A stretch of 64,000 bases of DNA from CAZIUL01 sp964542475 (GTDB lineage: Bacteria; Planctomycetota; B15-G4; CAYZWU01): positions 129,613-193,612 of the forward strand of contig CAZIUL010000001.1 in the NCBI GenBank assembly GCA_964542475.1, given 5' to 3'. The number at the start of each line of letters is the position of its first letter. Position 1 is the stretch's first letter. The position numbers and the translations under genes were made by a program. Under the pieces are notes generated by a model. It had not been told where the DNA came from. It did no database searches and saw only the letters and a list, made by a program, of their open reading frames with translations. Below, in pieces: positions 17,484 through 25,140 of the stretch.

Positions 17484-18532
17484 CAAATAACTCCGAGCAC
17501 CAGATCGAGTTCCCGGTGGCAGTTCCACCAGCACGCCGCGCAGAGCCTGAAATCGATGCACGAGCTGAGCTTGCCGGACATTAAAAGCTGCATAAGCTCA
17601 CCGGGCGCGTAAGGAACGCGGCCTGTTCCCTTCAGGGACGATGGAACGCAAGGGTATATTCTTCCGTCACATGACACAAGAACCGAGCTGTGAAGAGCAG
17701 AACAGCGCGAGGGCATGAGTGCCCCCTTGAAGAACCCGGCCATGCCTTTCAGATACCCTTTCGAGCTGTCGATTGTTTTTTCACCGGCGCGGCTTGACAG
17801 CTTTGCAGCAGCCTCCGCTCCAGCGGATGATAATTTTCGCACACCGGGAACCGAAAACATTGACAACGGCAGGAAAGAACACCCGTCCACCCCGAGCTCG
17901 CTGCAAAAGGCCGGAAGATCCTGGGCCTGGTGCGCGTTGCCGTTACCAATGGTCATGACGACCATGAGCCTGGTATCCGCGTTCAGCAGTTCCCTGGCAT
18001 CCACGAGGGCCTCGATACCGGCGAGGGTCTGTGCGAAGCTGCCCGTGCCGCGCAAACGGTCGTGCGTTGGAGCGTCGGTTCCGTCGAGCGAGACGTTGAT
18101 CGAGGACAGCCCTGTCTCGAAGAGGCGCGCGGCCCGGTCGCGGTCAAGAAGTGTGCCGTTTGTGTTGAGATGAGTCAGAAGCCCTGCTTTTGAGGCGCTC
18201 CTGGCGAGCAGATCAAGCGGCTTGTAAAGAAGAGGCTCGCCCCCTGTGAAGCCCAACCCCTTCACTCCAGCGGCTGCGATCTCGTTTATGAAACACAGCA
18301 TCATCTGGAGGTCGGCCCCCGGGCTTGTGCCCTCGTGTGATTCGCAGAAAGGGCATTTCAGGTTGCAGAGCCTTGTCACCTCCATGGTGGCGAGGATCGG
18401 AGGCGTGATAGGCCCGGCAAGACCAGGCCTGATGTGAGCTGAAAGGGCTTGGAGAATCATGCCGGGAGCGCGCTTGTGAAGTTTTCCCTGCCTGAGAAGG
18501 TGAAAAAGCGCGCGCATGTACGATTTCCTCAT
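17483..18532 (-). CDS. Radical SAM / SPASM-like protein (cluster copy B)
   Basis: A 349-residue radical S-adenosylmethionine protein. The [4Fe-4S] motif is CNLKCPFC (Cys56, Cys60, Cys63), followed by the SAM-binding strings GFTGGEPLLYKPL and THLNTNGTLL. The C-terminal part holds extra cysteines (CDGRIYPCVPSSL, then CIDFRLCAACWWNC), the pattern of an auxiliary SPASM-type cluster site. ATG 18532 overlaps the upstream gene stop in ATGA. The upstream in-frame extension to 18682 is rejected because it would lie wholly inside the neighbouring gene. The substrate is unknown; co-translation with glycosyltransferase-type genes suggests modification of a glycan, lipid carrier or peptide. Confidence 0.82.
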   Translation of the reverse strand: MRKSYMRALFHLLRQGKLHKRAPGMILQALSAHIRPGLAGPITPPILATMEVTRLCNLKCPFCESHEGTSPGADLQMMLCFINEIAAAGVKGLGFTGGEPLLYKPLDLLARSASKAGLLTHLNTNGTLLDRDRAARLFETGLSSINVSLDGTDAPTHDRLRGTGSFAQTLAGIEALVDARELLNADTRLMVVMTIGNGNAHQAQDLPAFCSELGVDGCSFLPLSMFSVPGVRKLSSAGAEAAAKLSSRAGEKTIDSSKGYLKGMAGFFKGALMPSRCSALHSSVLVSCDGRIYPCVPSSLKGTGRVPYAPGELMQLLMSGKLSSCIDFRLCAACWWNCHRELDLVLGVI

Positions 18533-19659
18533 TTTCCCTCCCCGTAAGAAGAGGAGGAGCCCCTCCCGGTTGTGCTTGCGCGGGGTGCTCTGCCTGAGAG
18601 GAAGAGCCTGAAAAAGGAAGGGGATAGAATCCTGCCGAATATGGCTGTGTATGCCTCGCAAGGGGTCCAGCAGCCGGGGCATTTCCCGCCTGCTATCTCA
18701 TCCGCTGTTTCGAGGAATGCTTGTGATGACGCGAGCCTGCCAAGGTCAAAACCGATGCTTTGCAAGTTACCAAGAGGTTTATCGAAAATCGTGCAAGGGT
18801 ATGCGGTCCACGAGGCATCGATAAACACCGATGCTTCGCAGGCTCTGCAGGCCAGAGGAGTTTTATTGGACAGGATATATTTTACAGCGCCATTCAGGTA
18901 GAGGGTTTCCAGCTTGTCGAGGAGAGAGAGCCTCCTCCGCCTGGAAGCGGCCAGCCGTCTCATGATCTCAGCCCCGGTTTCGAGCGGCAGGGGGTCGATC
19001 TTCTCTATACGGTAGTAGTGTTTCGAGGCGTGAGCCAGGTTGAGATGCACTTCCCATGGGCCCTCGAGCCCAAGCGCTTCACACAGCTCTTCTACCGGCG
19101 AGCTGGTCAGGGCAAGGAGTTCGCCGGACAGCGTCATTCCGGGCATGACCTTCAGCCTGCTTTTCGATCCTTTGGAAAGCTCTTTCAGGCTGTAGTACGT
19201 TTCAGCAGCTCGTTCAAACGAACCGTCCATGCCGCGCAGTTTGTCATGTGAATTCCTGCTTCCATCAAAACTCACTGTGACATGGATTCGTGTTATCCCT
19301 GCCCGCAGAGCTGATTCCACTCCGTTCAAGGTTCGGTCCTTCAGGAAACCGGATGTGGGAAAGTTCAAAAAAGCCGGCCGTGGACGCGTATCCGCGATGA
19401 TCCTGAAAACCTCTCGGATATCCTCGCGAAGAAAGATCTCGCCGCCGGTCAGGTTTATCCAGGACAGATCGTTGCAGCCGAAAAAAGCCTCCAGCTCCGA
19501 GAGCGTTGGGCCGTCAACCGTTTTGTTCTTCCAGATGCTGCAGGTCCTGCAGCGAAGGGGGCATCCGGAGGTGAGCATGAGGATAACGCGAAACAGCTTT
19601 TTCCTGCCCAGGTTCAGGGCGGCCAGATCTTTGAGACCCCTGAGTGTGGAACCTTTCAT
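18529..19659 (-). CDS. Radical SAM protein (cluster copy A)
   Basis: A 376-residue radical SAM protein with the cluster motif CPLRCRTC at Cys33, Cys37, Cys40, followed by SWINLTGGEIFLRED and a later conserved FDGSRNSHDKLRG. The C-terminal quarter holds CRACEASVFIDASWTAYPC and CPGCWTPCEAY, spacing reminiscent of a SPASM or twitch auxiliary cluster. It overlaps by four bases both the GT9 gene upstream and the second radical SAM gene downstream, so the three are translationally coupled. It is clearly related to, but distinct from, its downstream neighbour. Function beyond the superfamily is not known. Confidence 0.82.
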   Translation of the reverse strand: MKGSTLRGLKDLAALNLGRKKLFRVILMLTSGCPLRCRTCSIWKNKTVDGPTLSELEAFFGCNDLSWINLTGGEIFLREDIREVFRIIADTRPRPAFLNFPTSGFLKDRTLNGVESALRAGITRIHVTVSFDGSRNSHDKLRGMDGSFERAAETYYSLKELSKGSKSRLKVMPGMTLSGELLALTSSPVEELCEALGLEGPWEVHLNLAHASKHYYRIEKIDPLPLETGAEIMRRLAASRRRRLSLLDKLETLYLNGAVKYILSNKTPLACRACEASVFIDASWTAYPCTIFDKPLGNLQSIGFDLGRLASSQAFLETADEIAGGKCPGCWTPCEAYTAIFGRILSPSFFRLFLSGRAPRASTTGRGSSSSYGEGK

Positions 19660-20864
19660 GCCGGGTTCTCCCGGGCGCTGTTTCCGTTTTCACGTTTCTT
19701 TACACCTTCGGACAGGATCTCCAGAGCCGCATCGAAAACCTCCTTTGGCTCGATGTCGAGTATGCATGAAGGAATGCGGCACCTGCTGGTCTTGGCGTTC
19801 ATGTTGGTCAGGCATGGGGAGCAGGGGAGTTTGTTGTAGAATGTGCGGCTGTTATCATGCAGGGGTCCGTAGAGCTCAGGGGTGTTGGGCCCGAAAAAAG
19901 CGATAAGAGGCACATTAAGCGCGGAGCCGATGTGTACGGGCGCGGTGTCGTTGGTGATCAGAAGATCCGCGTTCCCGAGCAGTTCGATGAACTCCATGAT
20001 ATTGAAAGAGCTGACAGCGTTGGTAAGCGCGACCCCGGCTTTTGCCGCTAACCGCTCACCGAGCTCCCGTTCGGGCTCTGTGCCGGTCACAACACATCTT
20101 GCACCTGTTTTTTTCACGAGCATTGCGCATAGAGCGGCGAAGTTTTCAACCGGCCAACGTCTGGCCGGAAAGTTGTCTCCTGATCCGGGATGAACAACAA
20201 CCACGGGCCCTTTGCCTTCAGGAAGCGATTTCAGGAAGCTCATCACTTCAGCTGCCGCTTCCAAAGAGCGCGGCACATCGAGAGGAGCAAGGCCGTGTGT
20301 GCTGATCCCGGCTGATCTGACAATATCCCCAAAAGCCAGGCTCATGTGCCTGTTTTTACGGTACGGCACATGGACGTTGTGAAGAACGGATCTGGCCTGG
20401 CCTTCGGTTTCGAATCCGACTGACTGCGGTGTGCCCGATATCAATGCGAGGATCGGGGTGATCTTCAGAAACTGCTCGAAATCCAGCACGATGTCAGGTT
20501 TGAACCTCCTGAGTTTGGCGGAAACCCTGAGAATCCCGGCGGCTGTTCTCAAAACACCTTTGGGCTCGAAAACGACGATTTCATCCAGCTCAGGCAGGTT
20601 CTTCAGAAGCTCCCTGTTGCTCTCTATCGTCAGAAAGCAAATGCGCGCTGCCGGGTGTTTTTTTCTGACCGCCCGGATCAGGGGTATGATCATTACCAGG
20701 TTGCCGATGCCCCACAGCTTGACCATGAGGATTTTGTCCACTCTTACCCGATTATTCCATGACCGTGTGCAGAACAGCGCCTGGAACGGCTTCAAGATGT
20801 ATAGCAAGGGCACGCCGATGTAGCGGTCCAACAACTTCATCAGGTTAATCGATGTTTCGTTCAT
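19656..20864 (-). CDS. Glycosyltransferase family 9 (heptosyltransferase-like)
   Basis: A 402-residue cytoplasmic or membrane-associated GT-B enzyme. Family strings: VDKILMVKLWGIGNLVMIIPLIRAVRKKHP near the N-terminus, VVVHPGSGDNFPARRWPVENFA in the middle, and LLITNDTAPVHIGSALNVPLIAFFGPNTP in the nucleotide-sugar-binding C-terminal domain. GT9 enzymes add heptose to LPS core, supporting an LPS-bearing cell. It is the first gene of the coupled minus-strand set (GT9, two radical SAM, GT-C/TPR). The ATG at 20864 faces a 152-base spacer shared with the divergent radical SAM gene. Confidence 0.88.
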   Translation of the reverse strand: MNETSINLMKLLDRYIGVPLLYILKPFQALFCTRSWNNRVRVDKILMVKLWGIGNLVMIIPLIRAVRKKHPAARICFLTIESNRELLKNLPELDEIVVFEPKGVLRTAAGILRVSAKLRRFKPDIVLDFEQFLKITPILALISGTPQSVGFETEGQARSVLHNVHVPYRKNRHMSLAFGDIVRSAGISTHGLAPLDVPRSLEAAAEVMSFLKSLPEGKGPVVVVHPGSGDNFPARRWPVENFAALCAMLVKKTGARCVVTGTEPERELGERLAAKAGVALTNAVSSFNIMEFIELLGNADLLITNDTAPVHIGSALNVPLIAFFGPNTPELYGPLHDNSRTFYNKLPCSPCLTNMNAKTSRCRIPSCILDIEPKEVFDAALEILSEGVKKRENGNSARENPA

Positions 20865-21016
20865 ATCAGCGCAGGCCCTGTAATGTACATCTATTTTTAG
20901 TGCGGGTCCGGTGCAGGGTCACCATGCCTCAGTGTTTTTTTGGCCGGTAGATCCCAGTTTCCGGCAAAAGGGCCGTGCTTTCAATACCGCTCTATGTTTT
21001 ATAAAATTGATGAACC

Positions 21017-22006
21017 ATGACGGTTGAAAAGAAACCGAAAGAATCGAAGCTGATGAAGGTGCTGTGCCGCATTGCGGCAAGGTATTACCTGCATAGACCT
21101 GATCAGGCCGAGCTGATCTACATCAAGCATCCCGGCCTTTCAGAGCTTTGGCCGGCTGTTGCCAACGAGGCGTGTTACAGGCTAGGCCTCGGCAAAAGCT
21201 ACAAAATGACCAGCCTGAACATCGAACTGACCAACCGCTGCAACCTTTCATGCGGGCACTGTCCAAAGACTCTATCGGATTCACGTGCGCCAAGGGACAT
21301 GGATTTCGAAACCTTTCGCCGGATAGTGGACTCGGTTCCCTCAGTCGAAAACATTCTTCCTTTTCAGTGGGGCGAGCCCCTGCTCAACACGGCGGTCTAT
21401 GACTGTATCGCATATGCGGCAAAGTGCTCAAAGCGCGTCATGCTCACAACAAACGGAACCCTGTTGACAGACGATGCGAGTGAGAAATTTATCGAGTCAG
21501 GGCTTTCCCGCCTGACTGTGTCGTTCGACGGCGACAGGAAAACGCACGCTGAGCTGAGGCGGGTTGATCCTGACCAGGTGATCGCAAACATCGTCCGTTT
21601 CAAGGAGATCCGTGACAAGAGAAGCTCTTCATGCGCGCTTGACGTGTCGATGGTTGTAAACGAGCGTACCGAACCGCTGATGGACTCCTTTGCAGCGCTT
21701 TTCGAGGGCATAGCTGACCGCATCCAGTACATCCCCGGCTTTGTCAAGGATAAGAGAGAGAGCCCATGCAGGGAGCTCTGGCGGGGCCTGCTGGTTGTGC
21801 TTTCCAACGGTGATGTAACGATATGCTGCGTTGATCTGAACGGAGATGCCGTGATTGGAAACGTCCTGGACAGCCCTCCCGGCGAGCTCTTCAACAGCCG
21901 GGCAATGCGCCTTCTAAGGAAGCGCCATGTAGCGCGCGACTTCCCTGCCCCTTGCCGATCCTGTGCGGAGTATGCCTCTTCACGCGTCAGCCCTCGATTT
22001 TCCTGA
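21017..22006 (+). CDS. Radical SAM / SPASM protein, divergent from the cluster
   Basis: A 329-residue radical SAM protein with the motif CNLSCGHC (Cys75, Cys79, Cys82) and a SAM-site string FQWGEPLLN. The C-terminus is a recognisable SPASM-type region: CRELWRGLLVVLSNGDVTICCVDLNG, then GNVLDSPPGELFN and CRSCAEY. It is transcribed away from the GT9/radical SAM operon and overlaps the 3' end of the convergent small secreted protein by about 20 bases. TATAAA at 21000-21005 is a possible -10, which would leave almost no leader. The family includes peptide-maturing and glycan-locus enzymes; no precursor peptide is visible nearby. Confidence 0.85.
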   Translation: MTVEKKPKESKLMKVLCRIAARYYLHRPDQAELIYIKHPGLSELWPAVANEACYRLGLGKSYKMTSLNIELTNRCNLSCGHCPKTLSDSRAPRDMDFETFRRIVDSVPSVENILPFQWGEPLLNTAVYDCIAYAAKCSKRVMLTTNGTLLTDDASEKFIESGLSRLTVSFDGDRKTHAELRRVDPDQVIANIVRFKEIRDKRSSSCALDVSMVVNERTEPLMDSFAALFEGIADRIQYIPGFVKDKRESPCRELWRGLLVVLSNGDVTICCVDLNGDAVIGNVLDSPPGELFNSRAMRLLRKRHVARDFPAPCRSCAEYASSRVSPRFS

Positions 22007-22454
22007 TTCCACCGCCGTAGGTTTTTATCTTGTATACAAGCAGGTAGTTCCTTCCCTTGACATCCCAGGACGGCTGAACGATCCTCCCGAAAACACTCAC
22101 GGTTTCTATCTTTTTACTACTCTTTTTTGCTTCCGAGAGTTTTCTCTTCAGACGTTTGAAGTAGGGGTTCCTGGAGCTGACCATCACCGGAACCGAGCTG
22201 TTCGAGAAAACGTGCCAGAGCTTTCTGTCAGGTCTCTTTACAACATCCGGTTTCTTTATAAAAACCGATGACGAGATGTAGATGTGCACTTTTTTTCCGT
22301 AGTAAGCTTTTGCACCGGTCTTGTAGAACTCCTTCAGCCTTTGTTTCATTGTGATCCTGCGATAGCTAAGCTCCTGGGAGCTCAGGGGCGCGGCCATGAA
22401 AACCGCAATCAGCAGGCAGGCCGCTGCTTTCAGATGATTAGAACTGATTGGCAC
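21987..22454 (-). CDS. Small secreted basic protein of unknown function
   Basis: A 155-residue protein I do not recognise. It starts with GTG preceded by AGGAGGG, and residues 1-27 form a clear signal peptide (LKAAACLLIAVFMAAPLSSQ). The mature part is rich in Lys, Tyr and Ser, with beta-strand-like stretches (KVHIYISSSVFI, VPVMVSSRNPYF, YLLVYKIKTYGGG). Its 3' end overlaps the convergent radical SAM gene. A 7-base hairpin (TTGATAG 22480-22486, CTATCAA 22492-22498) lies just upstream of the ribosome-binding site. It is close to the scaffold gap, so its upstream context is uncertain. Confidence 0.65.
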   Translation of the reverse strand: MPISSNHLKAAACLLIAVFMAAPLSSQELSYRRITMKQRLKEFYKTGAKAYYGKKVHIYISSSVFIKKPDVVKRPDRKLWHVFSNSSVPVMVSSRNPYFKRLKRKLSEAKKSSKKIETVSVFGRIVQPSWDVKGRNYLLVYKIKTYGGGIRKIEG

Positions 22455-22525
22455 CTGTTACCCTCCTTCTTGTTATTAATTGATAGTGTTGCTATCAAGT
22501 CGAAGTGAAAGGGGAGTGGTTACAG

Positions 22526-22580
22526 TAATTCTCTTACGGACAGGTCAGGCATGTCCGACAAGTCTCAAGAGAATTGTCCG
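22526..22580. repeat. 55-base repeat, left of scaffold gap
   Basis: This segment is identical, base for base, to 22681-22735 on the other side of the N run. It carries nested dyads: ATTCTCTT ... AAGAGAAT (8 bases) and CGGACA ... TGTCCG (6 bases, nine-base loop). The assembly probably broke in a tandem or dispersed array of this unit. Confidence 0.9.
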
Positions 22581-22680
22581 NNNNNNNNNNNNNNNNNNNN
22601 NNNNNNNNNNNNNNNNNNNNNNNNNNNNNNNNNNNNNNNNNNNNNNNNNNNNNNNNNNNNNNNNNNNNNNNNNNNNNNNN
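22581..22680. other. Scaffold gap (100 N)
   Basis: A round-number run of N, the convention for a join of unknown length. The true distance and content between the flanking repeats are unknown, so gene order across this point depends on scaffolding rather than on contiguous sequence. Confidence 0.98.
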
Positions 22681-22735
22681 TAATTCTCTTACGGACAGGT
22701 CAGGCATGTCCGACAAGTCTCAAGAGAATTGTCCG
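22681..22735. repeat. 55-base repeat, right of scaffold gap
   Basis: Exact second copy of the unit at 22526-22580. After it the sequence continues GGCAAGAATCAGG, and 22736-22836 holds no gene. The core CGGACAGGTCAGGCATG resembles the hairpin repeat at 34809-34833 (21 of 26 bases alike when the two are aligned from CGGACA). Confidence 0.9.
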
Positions 22736-22836
22736 GCAAGAATCAGGCTCCTACAGGTTGAGGATCGTCTCCTGTCATGAAACGCAGCATGAGCGCAGTT
22801 TACGGTACCGCAGCAGAAGAGGATGAAATATGCGGA

Positions 22837-23076
22837 TTAGCCATCGACCTTGCGGTATCCGAGTGATTTGATGATTTTGAGCACCTCTGTCCAGGAGGGG
22901 AACGCTTTCTGGGTCTTTCTCTTGTAACGGTCGACAGCCTTGATGAACTCGAGCGTTTCCATGTTTTCCCGCTCTTCATCCTGCCAGACCTTCCGGGCTT
23001 TCTCCTGGGCCCGCTTGCCTGTCAAGCCGCCGGACTTTTTAGAGGCTCTTTTCTTCTTTCGTGTTTTGGACTGCAT
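22837..23076 (-). CDS. Small lysine-rich conserved-looking protein
   Basis: A 79-residue protein. A very basic N-terminus (QSKTRKKKRASKK) leads to a predicted helical core, then EFIKAVDRYKRKTQKAFPSWTEVLKIIKSLGYRKV. That C-terminal pattern (YKR...FPSWTEVL..IKSLGYRKV) is one I associate with small uncharacterised proteins of Planctomycetota and relatives; this is from memory. Start ATG 23076 is preferred because GGGAG sits about nine bases before it; ATG 23130 would add 18 residues without a well-spaced site. It ends the purC-purE-mtnA strand run and may be nucleic-acid binding, judging only by charge. Confidence 0.6.
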   Translation of the reverse strand: MQSKTRKKKRASKKSGGLTGKRAQEKARKVWQDEERENMETLEFIKAVDRYKRKTQKAFPSWTEVLKIIKSLGYRKVDG

Positions 23077-23156
23077 TGCACGTTCTCCCTTTTCCCGAGT
23101 TATGAACGTTTTTGACTTAGAGCGTTTCATTGCGCGGGTAAACCGCTTCTACCTTT

Positions 23157-24215
23157 CTATATCACGCCTGCTTCCCTGAAATGGGCTCTCACCGCATCCA
23201 TGTCCGGTTTGTCTATCGTTCCGAACTCCGTGACTATGGCGGTTATGTTTTCAGCGGGCGTCACATCGAATGCCGGGTTGTACACCTTGACTCCCTGGGG
23301 CGCGGTCCTCGATCCGAAACCTTCGGTGATCTCTTCCGGAGCCCGCTGCTCGATTGGGATGTCTGATCCGCTGTCGATCGACAGGTCGAACGTTGAGGCT
23401 GGTGCGACAACATAAAAAGGAACATTGTGAGCCCTGGCGAGCACGGACACGGAATATGTTCCGATCTTGTTGGCGGCATCACCGTTGGCAGCGATGCGGT
23501 CGGATCCCACAAACACCATGTCAATGCGTCCCTCTTTCATGACCTGTCCGGCCATGTTGTCGCAGATCAGCGTCACATCTATCTTTTCCTGCATAAGCTC
23601 CCAAGCGGTGAGGCGCGCGCCCTGCAAGAGAGGCCGTGTTTCATCAGCGTACACATGGATCTTTTTCCCCGCTTCCGCCGCAGCGAAAAAAACCGCCAGC
23701 GCGGTCCCGAAATCTGCCGTGGCCAGCCCGCCCGCATTGCAATGAGTAAGCGCTGTTTCCCCGTCCTTGATTAGCTTCTGCCCGTGTTCCCCCAGCTTTC
23801 TGCAGATCTTCTTATCTTCATCTAGAATCAGCACCGCCTCGCCGAGGAGACCGCGCTTTATCTCCTGTGTATCAGATCCCGGATGTTCCCTGGAATACCG
23901 TTTCATCCGTTCCAAAGACCAGAAGAGGTTGACCGCTGTCGGTCGCGATGTTGCAAGGTAATCCGTTACTTCATCGAGTTTCACGTCGAACTCTTGACGT
24001 GTTCCCTCGACACCCTGCACTCCAAGGATCGTACCAAGAGCGGCTGCAACCCCGATGGCGGGAGCGCCCCTGACATCCAGGCGTTTAATTCTGTCCCACA
24101 TGTCTTCGACTGTGCGAACTTCGATTATGTTGAACTCCAGAGGCAGCTTGGTCTGTTCAACCATAGTTACGAAGCCAGGAAGGCTTCCCTCCCAGGTAAT
24201 GGTAGGAACCGGCAT
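23157..24215 (-). CDS. mtnA: S-methyl-5-thioribose-1-phosphate isomerase
   Basis: Cytosolic enzyme of the methionine salvage pathway, converting methylthioribose-1-phosphate to methylthioribulose-1-phosphate. The 352 residues match MtnA and its eIF2B-like fold. Visible family strings: RLDVRGAPAIGVAAALG, TALTHCNAGGLATADFGTAL with the catalytic Cys, ETRPLLQGARLTAWEL, and VGSDRIAANGDAANKIGTY with the catalytic Asp. Start ATG 24215 has AGAGGAG seven bases upstream; longer in-frame extensions run through the hairpin repeat and are not protein-like. No other salvage gene is visible in the window. Some members act in other isomerase roles, but the residues fit the standard enzyme. Confidence 0.93.
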   Translation of the reverse strand: MPVPTITWEGSLPGFVTMVEQTKLPLEFNIIEVRTVEDMWDRIKRLDVRGAPAIGVAAALGTILGVQGVEGTRQEFDVKLDEVTDYLATSRPTAVNLFWSLERMKRYSREHPGSDTQEIKRGLLGEAVLILDEDKKICRKLGEHGQKLIKDGETALTHCNAGGLATADFGTALAVFFAAAEAGKKIHVYADETRPLLQGARLTAWELMQEKIDVTLICDNMAGQVMKEGRIDMVFVGSDRIAANGDAANKIGTYSVSVLARAHNVPFYVVAPASTFDLSIDSGSDIPIEQRAPEEITEGFGSRTAPQGVKVYNPAFDVTPAENITAIVTEFGTIDKPDMDAVRAHFREAGVI

Positions 24216-24377
24216 CGGATACTCCTCTGGTGTTATTCCTCTCCGCGGGTATATGTTGGTATTATCGGATAAACCATAAATAACCTTTACTGGTTTGAAG
24301 CCCGGATCCGGATCCCGAACCCGATTTTGACCCGGTGCCCCTACAGGATGAACGTGAACATTCCCTTGACCGTGTAG

Positions 24378-24399
24378 GGGCGCACCCGAGTGTGCGCCC
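24378..24399. repeat. GC-rich intergenic hairpin (REP-like)
   Basis: Perfect 8-base inverted repeat GGGCGCAC ... GTGCGCCC with a six-base loop, in the spacer between purE and mtnA. It is followed by CCTCCGG. The layout, GTAGGGGCGCAC ... GTGCGCCC, is of a kind seen scattered in many genomes. It resembles but does not match the elements at 4413-4441 and 61533-61561, which also end in CGCCCTCC. Confidence 0.55.
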
Positions 24400-24424
24400 T
24401 CCGGGTCTTTCATCCCGCTTCTTC

Positions 24425-24916
24425 TCAACTGTTGAGCTTCTTGTCCTTCTTGACAACCTTGGCCGCCATTTTTCGTTTGTAAGCCTTCAGCATCTTCTTG
24501 AGAACCGGGTCCGAAATGGCCAGGATCTGTATTGCCAGGATGGCCGCGTTTTTCGCTCCAGGCTTGCCCACCGCAACCGAGGCCACAGGGATGCCTCCCG
24601 GCATCTGCACCGTGGATAGAAGGGCGTCGAACCCTGAAAGCGGTGTTGCGGCAAGAGGCACTCCGATGACCGGAAGGACGGTCTGGGCGGCGATAGCGCC
24701 GGCAAGATGAGCGGCACTGCCGGCCCCGGCAATGATCACGCCGAAGCCGGATCGTTCCGCACCGGATGCGAATGCAGCGGTTTCGGTGGGGGTTCGGTGA
24801 GCCGACAGGATCCTCGCGCTGAAAGGAACACCGAACTCCTTCAAAACCGCTGTCGCCTCTTCCATGACCGGAAGGTCCGAATCCGATCCCATAACCACGG
24901 CAATTTTTTTCTTCAT
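24425..24916 (-). CDS. purE: N5-carboxyaminoimidazole ribonucleotide mutase (class I PurE)
   Basis: Cytosolic purine-biosynthesis enzyme that converts N5-CAIR to CAIR. The 163 residues fit class I PurE. Motifs: VVMGSDSDLPVM near residue 7 and SAHRTP near 42, both in the active site, then GAGSAAHLAG and PVIGVPL, with a basic C-terminal tail. ATG 24916 is chosen because AAAGGAAA precedes it by about eight bases and the family start (MKKKIAVVMGSDSD) is immediate. It follows purC on the same strand after a 224-base spacer. No purK is visible in the window, although class I PurE normally needs it. Confidence 0.95.
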   Translation of the reverse strand: MKKKIAVVMGSDSDLPVMEEATAVLKEFGVPFSARILSAHRTPTETAAFASGAERSGFGVIIAGAGSAAHLAGAIAAQTVLPVIGVPLAATPLSGFDALLSTVQMPGGIPVASVAVGKPGAKNAAILAIQILAISDPVLKKMLKAYKRKMAAKVVKKDKKLNS

Positions 24917-25087
24917 GGCGTATTTCCTTTCATACCTGTATTGCCGCGACTTCGTCGGCATGGCGCATTGTTATGTTTTGGTTCATGTCCTAATTAATCG
25001 CTTAGATGGATTTAGTCCTTCAACCCCAGGCCTCGGTTAAAAACATTATTCATGCTATTATCTTCTTCTTCTCTTATTCTTTTTTTC

Positions 25088-25110
25088 CTATCTGTGTTCA
25101 TCCGTGGTTC
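25088..25110. repeat. Dispersed-repeat motif in a pyrimidine-rich spacer
   Basis: The string TGTGTTCATCCGTGGTTC lies inside a long pyrimidine-rich stretch (about 25040-25140 on the plus strand) between purC and purE. Read on the minus strand (GAACCACGGATGAACACA), it is a motif I recall as recurrent in intergenic regions of many environmental genomes. A single copy is seen here, so the call rests on memory of that family. Confidence 0.45.
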
Positions 25111-25140
25111 TCTTTTTCTTCCTCTTCCTTATCTTCAAAA

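Noticed and set aside
20865..21016. RiPP precursor peptide gene between the divergent GT9 and radical SAM genes
   Set aside because: No short frame with a ribosome-binding site and a leader/core-like pattern was found in the 152 bases.
22526..22735. CRISPR array
   Set aside because: Only two 55-base copies are visible, longer than usual repeats, separated by N, with no cas genes in the window.
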